Shown here one piece after another: positions 10,012-18,578 of a DNA stretch of 64,000 nt. The notes under the pieces were generated by a model, which did not search any database, was not told the DNA's origin, and saw only the letters and a list, made by a program, of their open reading frames with translations. Origin of the DNA: an uncultured Nitrosomonadaceae bacterium. Its GTDB lineage: Bacteria; Pseudomonadota; Gammaproteobacteria; Burkholderiales; Nitrosomonadaceae. The stretch spans positions 62,001 through 126,000 of the forward strand of contig CALSMH010000004.1 of NCBI GenBank assembly GCA_943787405.1, read 5' to 3'. Each line of letters begins with the position of its first letter. The stretch's first letter is position 1. The translations under genes were made by a program, and so were the position numbers.

Positions 10012-10947
10012 TCACCGAATTATAGCCCGAATTTTAGCTGCATTTCTCTCCGTTAAAACTGCCTCTTCATCTTGATCAGTCTTACGCTGTAGTTGCGCTA
10101 AATTTTCAAGGCCTGTAGCCACATCAGGATGTTCAGGACCAAGCGTCTTTACCCAAATTTTCAAAGCACGTTTAAGAAGTGGTCTCGCCTGAGAATATAG
10201 CTTTTGGATAGAATACAATGATGCTAGGTTATTTAGACTCGCTGCTACAGTAGGATGCTCTGGCCCAAGCTCCTTCTCAACAATTATTAATGCACGCTTA
10301 TATAATGGTTCTGCTTTCTCATATTTCCCCTGTTCCTCATAAATCACAGCCAACCCATTTAGGCTTGTGGCAACACTCAGGTGATCTAACCCATAAACTT
10401 TCTCATTAATCAACATTGCGCGTTTGTAAAGCTTCTCTGCCTCCTTATACCCTTTTTCAGTAGAATATAAAGCAGCTAAATTATTTAGACTTATTGCTAC
10501 ATCAGAATGATCTGACCCAAGAATTTTTTCTTTAATTTCGAGAGCACGCCTATGTAAAGATCCTGCCTCTGTATATTGCTCTTGTGCGTGAAGTAGAAGT
10601 GCAAGATTATTTAAATTCATAGCCACATCAATATGACCCGACCCAAGAGCATTTTCATTAATTAAGAGTGCACGTCTAAGGAGCGGCTTTGCCATAGCAT
10701 ACTGCCCTTGTGCGCGATATAATTCTGCAAGATTATTTAAACTTGCAGCAACATTAAAATGATCTTGACCGAAGTCTCTCTCTGCAATCTCCAGAGCCAT
10801 TTTAGCTACTCGGATCGCACCCACATAATTACCCTGAAAATATAATGTTTCTACTTTCTCATTAAGATCATTTAATTCGGTTTCTGCATAAACAAACCCG
10901 CTACCTAGAAGGCAAAAAACAATAATTGGGAGTATTGATATTTTCAT
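10012..10947 (-). CDS. Secreted tetratricopeptide-repeat protein
   Basis: 311 residues with a Sec signal peptide (cleavage after VYA, about residue 21), then about six to seven tandem 42-residue repeats of the kinesin-light-chain/TPR_12 type. The repeat consensus is SLNNLA.LY..Q..Y.EAE.LY.RAL.I.EK.LG..H..VA. The last unit is degenerate and ends the protein. Such repeats mediate protein-protein contacts, and the partner is unknown. It is convergent with aat and divergent from pyrD, so it is not in an evident operon. There is no catalytic domain. Confidence 0.85.
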   Translation of the reverse strand: MKISILPIIVFCLLGSGFVYAETELNDLNEKVETLYFQGNYVGAIRVAKMALEIAERDFGQDHFNVAASLNNLAELYRAQGQYAMAKPLLRRALLINENALGSGHIDVAMNLNNLALLLHAQEQYTEAGSLHRRALEIKEKILGSDHSDVAISLNNLAALYSTEKGYKEAEKLYKRAMLINEKVYGLDHLSVATSLNGLAVIYEEQGKYEKAEPLYKRALIIVEKELGPEHPTVAASLNNLASLYSIQKLYSQARPLLKRALKIWVKTLGPEHPDVATGLENLAQLQRKTDQDEEAVLTERNAAKIRAIIR

Positions 10948-11068
10948 ATATTCTTACTTGGATCAGATAGAGAAAAAATAGAACAATTATCTCTTATAAT
11001 TTGGTAAGAGCGTAACAAAATCACTGCTCTAAGAGATTCAATCAACTTTTCAGGTTAGAATTAGAACT

Positions 11069-12079
11069 ATGCTCTATTCCCTACTAAGGCCACTACTCTT
11101 TAGACTCGATCCAGAGACTACGCACCGAGTCACGTTATGCGCAATTAAATACGCCCACCAGTTCAAATTACTCCACAACCATTCAATTGACTGTAAACAT
11201 CATAATATTATGGGTCTTGACTTCCCGAATCCTATTGGACTGGCTGCAGGGCTAGACAAAAATGGAGAGTACATTAATGCACTTGCTACATTTGGATTTG
11301 GTTTCATTGAAATTGGCACCGTTACGCCTCGCCCTCAGTCTGGGAACCTTAAACCGCGTTTATTCAGAATCACACAAGCTAATGCAATAATTAATCGATT
11401 AGGCTTCAATAATGATGGTGTAGATGCTGTTGTACAGAATATTGAAAAAGCAAACTATCAAGGTATTCTTGGAATAAATATTGGTAAAAATTATGATACT
11501 CCAATGGAAAAAGTTTGTGATGATTACTTGGAATGTATGCGAAAAGTGTATTGCTATGCAAGTTATATCGTGATCAATATTTCCTCTCCTAATACCCCAA
11601 ATCTTAGAGTATTACAAAATTCTGAAGAATTTGATCACTTATTAAGCACACTAAAATCCGAACAAATTAAACTTACAAACGAGTATGGGAAATATACCCC
11701 TTTAGTTGTAAAGATCGCGCCTGACCTTAATTCAACACAAGTGATATCAATTGCTACGCTTCTTATTAAGCACAAAATTGATGGCGTTATAGCCACTAAT
11801 TCAACTCTATCGCGTAGCGAGGTAGAAAATCTTCCTAACTCAGAAGAAACTGGTGGGTTAAGTGGTTCACCACTTACAAAAATTTCCACCAACATCATTC
11901 GTCAATTACATGCTGTACTTAAAGGCACTGTGCCTATCATCGGTGTAGGTGGCATTATGTGCGCATCTGACGCACAAGAGAAGATTGATGCAGGAGCCAG
12001 TTTGATACAAATATACACGGGGTTAATTTATCAGGGCCCAGAATTAGTACGCGATGCAGTTAAGATTTCTTGTAAGTAA
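11069..12079 (+). CDS. pyrD: Dihydroorotate dehydrogenase (quinone), class 2
   Basis: Membrane-associated flavoenzyme oxidising dihydroorotate to orotate with quinone as acceptor, the fourth step of pyrimidine synthesis. The N-terminal helix 'RPLLFRLDPETTHR' is the membrane/quinone-binding extension specific to class 2. FMN and substrate motifs include 'GLAAGLDKNGEYI', 'GFGFIEIGTVTPRPQ', 'NISSPNTPNLR' with the catalytic serine, 'VKIAPDL', 'ATNST' and 'IIGVGGIM'. At 336 residues the length is normal. The next gene, rsxB, follows after 22 bases. Confidence 0.97.
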   Translation: MLYSLLRPLLFRLDPETTHRVTLCAIKYAHQFKLLHNHSIDCKHHNIMGLDFPNPIGLAAGLDKNGEYINALATFGFGFIEIGTVTPRPQSGNLKPRLFRITQANAIINRLGFNNDGVDAVVQNIEKANYQGILGINIGKNYDTPMEKVCDDYLECMRKVYCYASYIVINISSPNTPNLRVLQNSEEFDHLLSTLKSEQIKLTNEYGKYTPLVVKIAPDLNSTQVISIATLLIKHKIDGVIATNSTLSRSEVENLPNSEETGGLSGSPLTKISTNIIRQLHAVLKGTVPIIGVGGIMCASDAQEKIDAGASLIQIYTGLIYQGPELVRDAVKISCK

Positions 12080-12101
12080 AAGACTATAGCCCTACAGAAA
12101 A

Positions 12102-12722
12102 ATGCTGATAGAGAAAATTAATTCAATATTACCGCAAACTCAATGTGGAAAGTGTGGCTTCTCCGGTTGCAAACCATATGCCAAAGCAATTGCAGAAGGT
12201 ATTGCTGATATTAATCAGTGTCCGCCTGGTAATGAAGAAGGCATACAGAAATTAGCTGCTCTACTAGGAGTAAAATCTAAGCCTTTAAATACCAAGCACG
12301 GGTTACCTAAACCAGAGTCAGTTGCACTTATAGACGAAGAAACTTGTATAGGTTGTACCTTTTGTATTCAAGCATGTCCAGTAGATGCCATTGTCGGCGC
12401 ATCTAAAAAGTTACATACAGTAATTGCTCCAGAGTGTACTGGGTGTGAACTCTGTATAGCTCCATGTCCAGTTGATTGCATAACAATCATTCCGCTTAAG
12501 AAAAAGGTTGATGACCCTTATATAGCGAGTAATATAAATCTTAAATATGGGAATAAATTCGAAAAAAAATCAGCCGATCACTTACGAATACGATATGAAC
12601 GAAGAATAAAAAGATTGGAACGTGAAAAAGAAGATAAAGCTAATAAATTCACGAAACAAATAGAAAAATTTAAGCCTTCTAACTATATTTCGGCTATAAA
12701 ATCTATGCCGAAAAAAAAATAA
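12102..12722 (+). CDS. rsxB: RsxB/RnfB-like ferredoxin-type iron-sulfur protein
   Basis: 206 residues. An N-terminal Fe-S cluster domain with four cysteines ('[11 protein letters not shown]' plus 'QCPPG') is followed by two 4Fe-4S ferredoxin motifs, '[12 protein letters not shown]' and '[12 protein letters not shown]'. This matches RnfB without its N-terminal membrane anchor, the short form found beside nth in betaproteobacteria. No other rnf/rsx subunits are present, so its electron partner is unknown. The C-terminal 60 residues are highly charged and helical. It lies 22 bases after pyrD and 63 bases before nth, and supply of electrons or clusters to other Fe-S proteins is only a guess. Confidence 0.85.
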   Translation: MLIEKINSILPQTQCGKCGFSGCKPYAKAIAEGIADINQCPPGNEEGIQKLAALLGVKSKPLNTKHGLPKPESVALIDEETCIGCTFCIQACPVDAIVGASKKLHTVIAPECTGCELCIAPCPVDCITIIPLKKKVDDPYIASNINLKYGNKFEKKSADHLRIRYERRIKRLEREKEDKANKFTKQIEKFKPSNYISAIKSMPKKK

Positions 12723-12785
12723 CTCAATAGAGCTGAATAGTCTGATATAAATTACTTATGTTAGCTAATATTTCAGCTGTTAAAT

Positions 12786-13418
12786 ATGAATTCATCCAAA
12801 CGGTTTGAGATATTCTCGCGCCTTAAGGCAGCAAATCCAAACCCGACTACTGAACTGGTTTATAGAACGCCATTTGAATTACTGGTAGCAGTAGTCCTGT
12901 CAGCTCAGGCGACTGATAGAAGTGTAAATATTGCAACAAAGATTCTTTTTCAAAAAGCCAATACACCGGAAAAAATTTTCTCTCTTGGAGAAATCGAACT
13001 AAAAAAATATATTAAGAGTATCGGCCTATATAAAACCAAAGCAAAAAATATTTTAGCAACTTGCAATCTTCTTATACAAAATCATAATAGCTCTGTGCCA
13101 CAGACTAGGGAAGAACTGGAAAAACTACCTGGTGTAGGACACAAAACTGCTAACGTAATCCTAAATACTGCATTTGGAAAACCAACCATTGCGGTAGATA
13201 CTCACATTTTTCGAATATCTAACCGAACCGGTCTTGCAACAGGAAAGAATGTATCAGAGGTGGAACTCAAACTTCTAAAATTTGTACCGAAACAGTTTCA
13301 TCAGGATGCCCATCATTGGCTAATCCTACATGGACGATACGTATGTAAAGCACGGAAGCCTGAATGCACAAAGTGCATCATTGAGAATATGTGCGATTTT
13401 AAAGAGAAAAAAATTTGA
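12786..13418 (+). CDS. nth: Endonuclease III
   Basis: Bifunctional DNA glycosylase/AP lyase removing oxidised pyrimidines in base excision repair. It has the helix-hairpin-helix 'LPGVGHKTANVI' with the catalytic lysine of the family and 'VDTHIFRI' with the catalytic aspartate. The C-terminal 4Fe-4S loop is spaced C-x6-C-x2-C-x5-C ('CKARKPECTKC' then 'C' five residues later). At 210 residues it is standard. It forms a likely operon with rsxB and the DUF1841 gene. Confidence 0.97.
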   Translation: MNSSKRFEIFSRLKAANPNPTTELVYRTPFELLVAVVLSAQATDRSVNIATKILFQKANTPEKIFSLGEIELKKYIKSIGLYKTKAKNILATCNLLIQNHNSSVPQTREELEKLPGVGHKTANVILNTAFGKPTIAVDTHIFRISNRTGLATGKNVSEVELKLLKFVPKQFHQDAHHWLILHGRYVCKARKPECTKCIIENMCDFKEKKI

Positions 13419-13453
13419 GAATAGGTTCCTAAAATTTAAAAGAAAAACCTTGA

Positions 13454-13873
13454 ATGTATAAATTATCTAGGCATCAGTCCCGTCAATTTTTCTTTGATAC
13501 TTGGCACAAGTATCACCACCAGGAATTACTTTCTGATATGGAAAAAATTGCACTTAATATTATTCTATTACATCCGGAATATCATTCTATATTAGATGAT
13601 ACGGAGAGATATCATGATAAAGACTACCCACCTGAAATGGGAAACACTAACCCATTTCTTCATATGAGTATGCATATGGCTATCAAAGAACAGCTCTCTA
13701 TCGACCAGCCTTCTGGAATTAAAGAAAGGTTTAACCGCTTACAAAAGAAAAATAAAGATGAGCACAAAACAATGCACCAAATTATGGAGTGCCTTGCTGA
13801 AATGCTGTGGCAAGCACAACGTAACCAATCTGCACCGGATGCATCAATCTATCTTGAATGCCTAGACAAATGA
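13454..13873 (+). CDS. DUF1841 family protein
   Basis: 139 residues, cytosolic, function unknown. Family hallmarks are 'FFDTWHKYHHQELLSDME' near the N-terminus, 'HPEYHSIL', and the centre 'NPFLHMSMHMAIKEQ' followed by a C-terminal 'MHQIMECLAEMLWQAQ'. This family is found mainly in beta- and gammaproteobacteria beside nth and rsxB, as here. The protein is rich in histidine, which could mean metal binding, but no catalytic assignment is possible. Confidence 0.85.
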   Translation: MYKLSRHQSRQFFFDTWHKYHHQELLSDMEKIALNIILLHPEYHSILDDTERYHDKDYPPEMGNTNPFLHMSMHMAIKEQLSIDQPSGIKERFNRLQKKNKDEHKTMHQIMECLAEMLWQAQRNQSAPDASIYLECLDK

Positions 13874-13890
13874 AAGGATGTACCAAAAAA

Positions 13891-13912
13891 ATAGGGCATT
13901 GCTGCGCCCTAT
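13891..13912 (-). terminator. Rho-independent terminator of the cytochrome c operon
   Basis: Stem ATAGGGC (13891-13897) with GCCCTAT (13906-13912) and an 8-base loop. On the minus strand it is followed directly by a run of seven T residues, so it ends the cytochrome transcript. On the plus strand only ATTTC follows, giving weaker termination for the DUF1841 side. Confidence 0.75.
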
Positions 13913-13965
13913 TTCAAACTAAAAACAAAATAGCTAATGGTTTGTAGTCTTATTTATCTGTCCAA

Positions 13966-14295
13966 TTATTTCTTAGTTGCTAGCCCACTCTGACTAGAAT
14001 AATAAACGGACAAATTATCAATATCTTCCGTGCTTAAAGCTGCAGCCATACCACTCATAATTGCATTTTTACGCGCACCTGTCTTATATTCAATTAGACT
14101 TTTCTCAAGATAAGTTCTGTATTGCCCTGCAATTTTCGGAAAAGCAGGATTGGGACTATTTCCATCAAGGCCATGGCATGCAGCACAAACCTCTGCAGCT
14201 TTCTTCTTACCAGCCTCAATGTCTCCACCAGCAAGCGCTTGCCCTGAAATCAGTAAAAACATACCGCTAAATACGGTAATAACAAAACTTTTCAT
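13966..14295 (-). CDS. Class I c-type cytochrome, periplasmic
   Basis: 109 residues with a Sec signal peptide cleaved after ALA (residue 22), leaving a mature protein of about 87 residues. The haem-binding motif is CAACH (C37, C40, H41). The probable distal methionine is in 'AIMSGMAAALS'. The fold pattern 'GKKKAAEVCAACHG...FPKIAGQ' is that of the cytochrome c553/c4-half family, a small electron carrier. It is second in a two-gene operon with a paralogous cytochrome 28 bases upstream. Its redox partner cannot be identified here. Confidence 0.92.
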   Translation of the reverse strand: MKSFVITVFSGMFLLISGQALAGGDIEAGKKKAAEVCAACHGLDGNSPNPAFPKIAGQYRTYLEKSLIEYKTGARKNAIMSGMAAALSTEDIDNLSVYYSSQSGLATKK

Positions 14296-14323
14296 AATAA
14301 CATCCTTGTTTTTATATCAAAAA

Positions 14324-14647
14324 TTATTTGCCAGCATAATAGGCAGCTAAGTCTTCCATGTCCTGCTTAGAAAGATTCTGAGCAATTCCTCTCATGCTAG
14401 GATGGCTGCGGGCACCTGTTTTATATGCCTGAAGTGCTTGTACTAGATATGCTGCATGCTGACCACCAATTTTTGGAACGTTATACACTTTTGGAAAAGC
14501 TGTACGATAACCATCTATCCCGTGGCAACCAATACACATCTGCGTATTCTTTTTACCTTTAGCTGCATCACCTTCTGCTTGCGCTGTTACGGAAATCACT
14601 AAAAGTGAACTACATAGCAGCATCTTCATTGTTGCTAACTTCTTCAT
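14324..14647 (-). CDS. Class I c-type cytochrome, periplasmic
   Basis: First gene of the cytochrome pair. The frame opens at a GTG at 14656, but the ATG at 14647 has an AAGGGG ribosome binding site 8 bases upstream and yields a clean signal peptide (MKKLATMKMLLC... cleaved near AQA), so I start there at 107 residues. The haem motif is CIGCH, with a likely distal ligand methionine in 'HPSMRGIAQNLS'. It shares 'KIGGQ..YL..AL..YKTGAR' with its downstream neighbour, so the two arose by duplication. An insert between CHG and KIGG (TAFPKVYNVP) distinguishes it. Confidence 0.92.
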   Translation of the reverse strand: MKKLATMKMLLCSSLLVISVTAQAEGDAAKGKKNTQMCIGCHGIDGYRTAFPKVYNVPKIGGQHAAYLVQALQAYKTGARSHPSMRGIAQNLSKQDMEDLAAYYAGK

Positions 14648-14770
14648 TATGTACACCCCTTTTAAAACTATTTATATGCCTAAAAAGTAGCCTTGTGCCC
14701 CATTACTCGTCTAAGTAATCTGCTGCAAACTGGACTTAAAACTACTTCACTAGGCTAAATCTAAGCTTAT

Positions 14771-14800
14771 ATTATACTGTTTTTTCTAATCTTGTTGCAA
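14771..14800 (-). promoter_or_regulatory. Sigma70-type promoter for the cytochrome c operon
   Basis: On the minus strand, TTGCAA (14795-14800) and TATAAT (14771-14776) are separated by 18 bases. The -10 box is a perfect consensus. Transcription would start near 14764, leaving a leader of about 115 bases before the ATG at 14647. Confidence 0.6.
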
Positions 14801-14840
14801 ATGCAGTTGTCATTCAAAGTCTACCTGTTTCTGCAAAATA

Positions 14841-14870
14841 TAGCCCTATTTATAAGACCTATTCAAATAT
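14841..14870. repeat. Degenerate direct repeat, copy 1
   Basis: A 30-base unit beginning TAGCCCTATTTATAAG recurs at 14964-14993 with 25 of 30 identical bases, and all five differences are transitions. It lies in the 407-base gap between the cytochrome genes and uup, which otherwise holds only the promoter and a short ATAGGA/TCCTAT hairpin near 14911-14925. No gene is seen in the gap. Confidence 0.45.
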
Positions 14871-14963
14871 AATGATTTCCTTCCCAATGCTTATTCAATA
14901 AGATAATCGGATAGGAATATCCTATATAAGAATGATACATCAAAAAGTATCTAATGCCAATAA

Positions 14964-14993
14964 TGGCTCTATTTGTAAGGCCTATTTAAATAC
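14964..14993. repeat. Degenerate direct repeat, copy 2
   Basis: Second copy of the 30-base unit, beginning TGGCTCTATTTGTAAG, 123 bases downstream of the first. It may be part of a dispersed intergenic repeat family or the trace of an old local duplication. Confidence 0.45.
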
Positions 14994-15063
14994 GGGGAAA
15001 AAGTATGGTTAACTTCTGATTTATATCTGATAGTTATAGGAAGTTTCAGAATCCACCCCGATG

Positions 15064-16992
15064 CTAACTATATGAATTATTCTCAATCCTTAGCTTCTTA
15101 GTTTCTAGCTCATCCCATCTAACAAGATAATTCAGAACTTCCTTTTCTATACTTGCAAGGCGAACCTGTAGCTTTACTATTTTGTCAGGGGAATCTTGAT
15201 AAGTATCGGCATCACTTAATATACCGTTAATACTTGACTGCTCTTGTTCCAAGGCCTCAATCTTCCCTAGTAATACCTCCAGTTCTTCTGCCTCATTTTT
15301 ACTTAGCTTAGGCTGAGAAATTGGCTTTGGTGCTCTTACTACTGGGTCTTTTTTCCGCCGACGTGTAACCTTTTCCATATCTTCTTTCAAAAGAATCTTT
15401 GCACGAACCCAGTCTTCATAACCACCCATATATTCTTGCAGCACACCATCTCCTTCGAATGCGATCACCTGAGTTACTACGTTGTCTAAGAACGACCGGT
15501 CGTGACTTACTAGAAACAACGTACCTACATAATCTTGTAATAATGCTTCAAGCAGCTCAAGGGTTTCAATATCTAGATCATTGGTAGGTTCATCTAATAC
15601 AAGTACGTTTGCTGGACGTGAAAATAAACGTGCTAATAAAAGCCGATTTCGCTCACCACCAGATAAAGTTTTTACGGGTGATCTGGAGCGCTGCGGAGCA
15701 AAAAGAAAATCTTCCAGATAGCTAATGACATGCTTTCTAACTTTACCGATCTCAATGAAATCAGAACCCTGACTAATAGTCTCAATTAGGGTTGATTCTT
15801 CATTCAGTTGTTCGCGCATTTGGTCAAAATAAGCAACTGATAGTTTTGTCCCTAGCCGAACCTTACCTGCATCCGGATTCAGCTTGTTCAATATCAATTT
15901 TAATAAGGTTGATTTTCCTGCCCCATTAGGCCCCAGCAATCCTATTCGATCACCTCGCATGATGCGACAAGAAAAATCATTAATTATGACCTTATTACCA
16001 TAGCTTTTGCTTATATGCTCAAGCTCAGCAACCATATGTCCGGAATCTATCCCTTTGTTTATATTTAAATTAACCCCAGCGACTTGCTCACGACGAGCCT
16101 CTCTCTTGATGCGAAGAGCTTCTAGACGCCTTACCCTACCTTCATTACGGGTTCGGCGTGCTTTTATTCCCTGTCTAATCCAGGCCTCTTCTTGCGCTAG
16201 AATTTTATTGAATTTTTGATTATGATCAGCCTCAATCTCCTTAAATTCAGCCTTTTTTATTATATATTCGGCGAAATTGCACTTAAATGTTGTTAAAGTT
16301 CCTCTATCAAGTTCCACTATTCTTGTAGCCACATTATCTAGAAAACGTCGATCATGGGTAACAAATATTACGCTTCCAGAGAAATCATTAAGTAATTTCT
16401 CTAACCATTCTATGGATGAAAAATCCAAGTGATTAGTAGGCTCATCAAGCAACAAAACATCCGGTGACAAAACAAGGGCACGAGCTAGCGCAACCCTTTT
16501 TTTCTGACCACCCGACAAAGATTCAACTAAAGCGCCTCCTGAAAGATTAAGTTTAAGGAGAATAGCCTCTACTCTTGCCTGCATGCGCCAACCATCTTGA
16601 TCGTCCAATGCACTCTGTAATTTCTGTAGCTGAGCAAGGTGTTTTTCCATATCGCCCTCACCGCTGCTCAATGAATTAGAGACTTCGTCATAATCAGAAA
16701 GCATTTGACTGACTGCACCCAATCCTTTGGAAACCTCCTGAGATATTGTGCAGGTTACATCTAGATCTGGCTCCTGGGGAACGTAGGCTATCTTCAAAGC
16801 TGGCGCCCGCCAAACCGTACCATCATCTGGCTTAATTTCATTTGCTATGATACGCAACAGGCTAGACTTGCCTCCACCATTCCTGCCTATCAATGCAATC
16901 CGTTCTCCCAGATCAAACTGTAAATCTGAGCGATCTAATAATTGATGATGACCAAAGGCCAGACAGACTTTATCAAGGCTTATGAGAGGCAT
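15064..16992 (-). CDS. uup: ABC-F family ATPase, Uup type
   Basis: Cytosolic protein of 642 residues with two ABC ATPase domains and no membrane segments. Domain 1 has Walker A 'GRNGGGKSS' (37-45), signature 'LSGGQKKR' and Walker B 'VLLLDEPTNHLD'. Domain 2 has 'GPNGAGKST', 'LSGGERNR' and 'VLVLDEPTNDLD'. The linker between them is highly charged, and a C-terminal coiled-coil extension of about 90 residues is the mark of Uup, which acts on ribosomes and in tolerance to DNA branching. Other ABC-F groups such as EttA or YheS lack this exact N-terminus and length. It stands alone on the minus strand. Confidence 0.9.
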   Translation of the reverse strand: MPLISLDKVCLAFGHHQLLDRSDLQFDLGERIALIGRNGGGKSSLLRIIANEIKPDDGTVWRAPALKIAYVPQEPDLDVTCTISQEVSKGLGAVSQMLSDYDEVSNSLSSGEGDMEKHLAQLQKLQSALDDQDGWRMQARVEAILLKLNLSGGALVESLSGGQKKRVALARALVLSPDVLLLDEPTNHLDFSSIEWLEKLLNDFSGSVIFVTHDRRFLDNVATRIVELDRGTLTTFKCNFAEYIIKKAEFKEIEADHNQKFNKILAQEEAWIRQGIKARRTRNEGRVRRLEALRIKREARREQVAGVNLNINKGIDSGHMVAELEHISKSYGNKVIINDFSCRIMRGDRIGLLGPNGAGKSTLLKLILNKLNPDAGKVRLGTKLSVAYFDQMREQLNEESTLIETISQGSDFIEIGKVRKHVISYLEDFLFAPQRSRSPVKTLSGGERNRLLLARLFSRPANVLVLDEPTNDLDIETLELLEALLQDYVGTLFLVSHDRSFLDNVVTQVIAFEGDGVLQEYMGGYEDWVRAKILLKEDMEKVTRRRKKDPVVRAPKPISQPKLSKNEAEELEVLLGKIEALEQEQSSINGILSDADTYQDSPDKIVKLQVRLASIEKEVLNYLVRWDELETKKLRIENNSYS

Positions 16993-17287
16993 AAGTCTAA
17001 GTATGTAGTTTTAAGAGAATTCAGCATATATAACCCAAATCTGAAAAAATACTGTGAATATAAAACATATAAACCTCTTCTCCCCAAAGACAATCTAGCT
17101 CTTTATATCTTCATAAGAAGAACATTTATGATTATCTAGAATTAGTACAATATCTATATTGCTGGGTTTGCCCAGCTATAACAGCCCTAAGTTGCACATA
17201 ACAGATCTATTCTTGTGATAAACTTCCTAAGTGAAAGTAACCAAAAAAATTACCTTACGGCAAGCGCTGCAATAAATATAAAGACAA

Positions 17288-18565
17288 ATGACTCTAACAA
17301 AAAGAAATCTACGTCGACTAGTTCTCCTATCTAGCATCCCATTATTTGGGGTAGTCGCTGCTTTTGGTATAGCACCTGACACTCCTCTGAAAGATACTCC
17401 TGTTCAGAGAGTTGTTCTCAATTTACCTATTTTAAATATTTCCCAAACTAATGATGCTGACATAACACTCTGGCAGCAAGAACGCATTCAGAGAAATGAC
17501 AGTGTAGCATCACTACTTTCCCGGCTTAAGATAAATAAACAGGACAAATCAAAGTTTTTGCATGATGCCAGAAATATCAAAACTATGCGCAGATTAATTC
17601 CGGGGAAAACTATTCATGCACAGACTACTGCTACCGGGGAATTATTAGCACTAAAATACTTTCCTGGCGGAAATAAAAACTTACTGGTAAAGAAAATTAA
17701 TGGCACCTTTAAAGAGAACAAATCTCCACTAAATATAGAAACAAAGATTAAAATGAAATCTGGGGTAATAAAGAGTTCATTGTTTGCCGCCACGGATGAT
17801 GCGAGCGTACCTGATAACATCGCTATCCAGATTACCGAAATATTTGCATCTGATATAGATTTTAACCGAGACCTGCGGAAAAAAGACCACTTTAAAGTTG
17901 TTTATGAATTGCGCTATAGTAATGGAGAATACATAGGGGCGGGCCGAGTGCTTGCTGCTGAATTTATTAATAAAGGAAAGACCTATCAAGCTGTATATTT
18001 TGAAGCCAATAATAAAGAAAAAGGCTATTACACCCCCGACGGCAAAAATCTTCGAAGAGCATTTCTTCGTTCACCGCTTAAATTCTCTCGGATAAGTTCT
18101 GGTTTTACGCGTTCTCGTTATCATCCTGTACTAAAGAAATGGCGCGCGCATAAAGGTATTGACTATGCGGCACGAAAAGGCACACCAGTAAGAGCCACTG
18201 CGAATGGAACAGTCGCAGTTTCTACAAGACAAAGAGGATATGGCAAGTATATTATTTTAAAACACCGCGGACGGTACTCTACCGTCTATGCACACTTGTC
18301 TCGCTTTGCTAAAGGACTTCGTAAAGGAAAACGAGTTAGCCAAGGAGACATCATCGGCTACGTGGGTTCAACCGGATTGGCAACGGGACCCCACCTTCAT
18401 TATGAGTTTCGTGTAAATGGGATACAACGCAATCCTCTGCGGGTGGTAATGCCTGCCGCCATACCACTTACAGCAAAAAATATACCTGCTTTCAATAAGA
18501 GCACAGAATCACTAATGATCCGCCTAAATATGTTACGTGACACAAACCTCGCTTTTCTTGACTAG
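17288..18565 (+). CDS. M23 family peptidoglycan DD-endopeptidase (MepM-like)
   Basis: Envelope metallopeptidase that cuts peptidoglycan cross-links. One N-terminal hydrophobic segment (residues 10-28) serves as signal or anchor. An OapA/LysM-like region (about 55-115) and an intermediate domain precede the C-terminal LytM domain from about 265. Zinc ligands are H288 and D292 (HKGID) and H371 in 'GPHLHYEF', with catalytic H336 and H369. At 425 residues it resembles E. coli MepM in layout. anmK follows at once, linking wall cleavage with recycling. The 295 bases upstream contain only a small GCTGGG/CCCAGC hairpin at 17161-17176. Confidence 0.93.
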   Translation: MTLTKRNLRRLVLLSSIPLFGVVAAFGIAPDTPLKDTPVQRVVLNLPILNISQTNDADITLWQQERIQRNDSVASLLSRLKINKQDKSKFLHDARNIKTMRRLIPGKTIHAQTTATGELLALKYFPGGNKNLLVKKINGTFKENKSPLNIETKIKMKSGVIKSSLFAATDDASVPDNIAIQITEIFASDIDFNRDLRKKDHFKVVYELRYSNGEYIGAGRVLAAEFINKGKTYQAVYFEANNKEKGYYTPDGKNLRRAFLRSPLKFSRISSGFTRSRYHPVLKKWRAHKGIDYAARKGTPVRATANGTVAVSTRQRGYGKYIILKHRGRYSTVYAHLSRFAKGLRKGKRVSQGDIIGYVGSTGLATGPHLHYEFRVNGIQRNPLRVVMPAAIPLTAKNIPAFNKSTESLMIRLNMLRDTNLAFLD

Positions 18566-18578
18566 AATTAGTCTGGAA

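Noticed and set aside
17161-17176. GCTGGG/CCCAGC hairpin upstream of the M23 gene
   Set aside because: A short stem without a T-run on either side and no partner gene to terminate; not enough to call a regulatory element.
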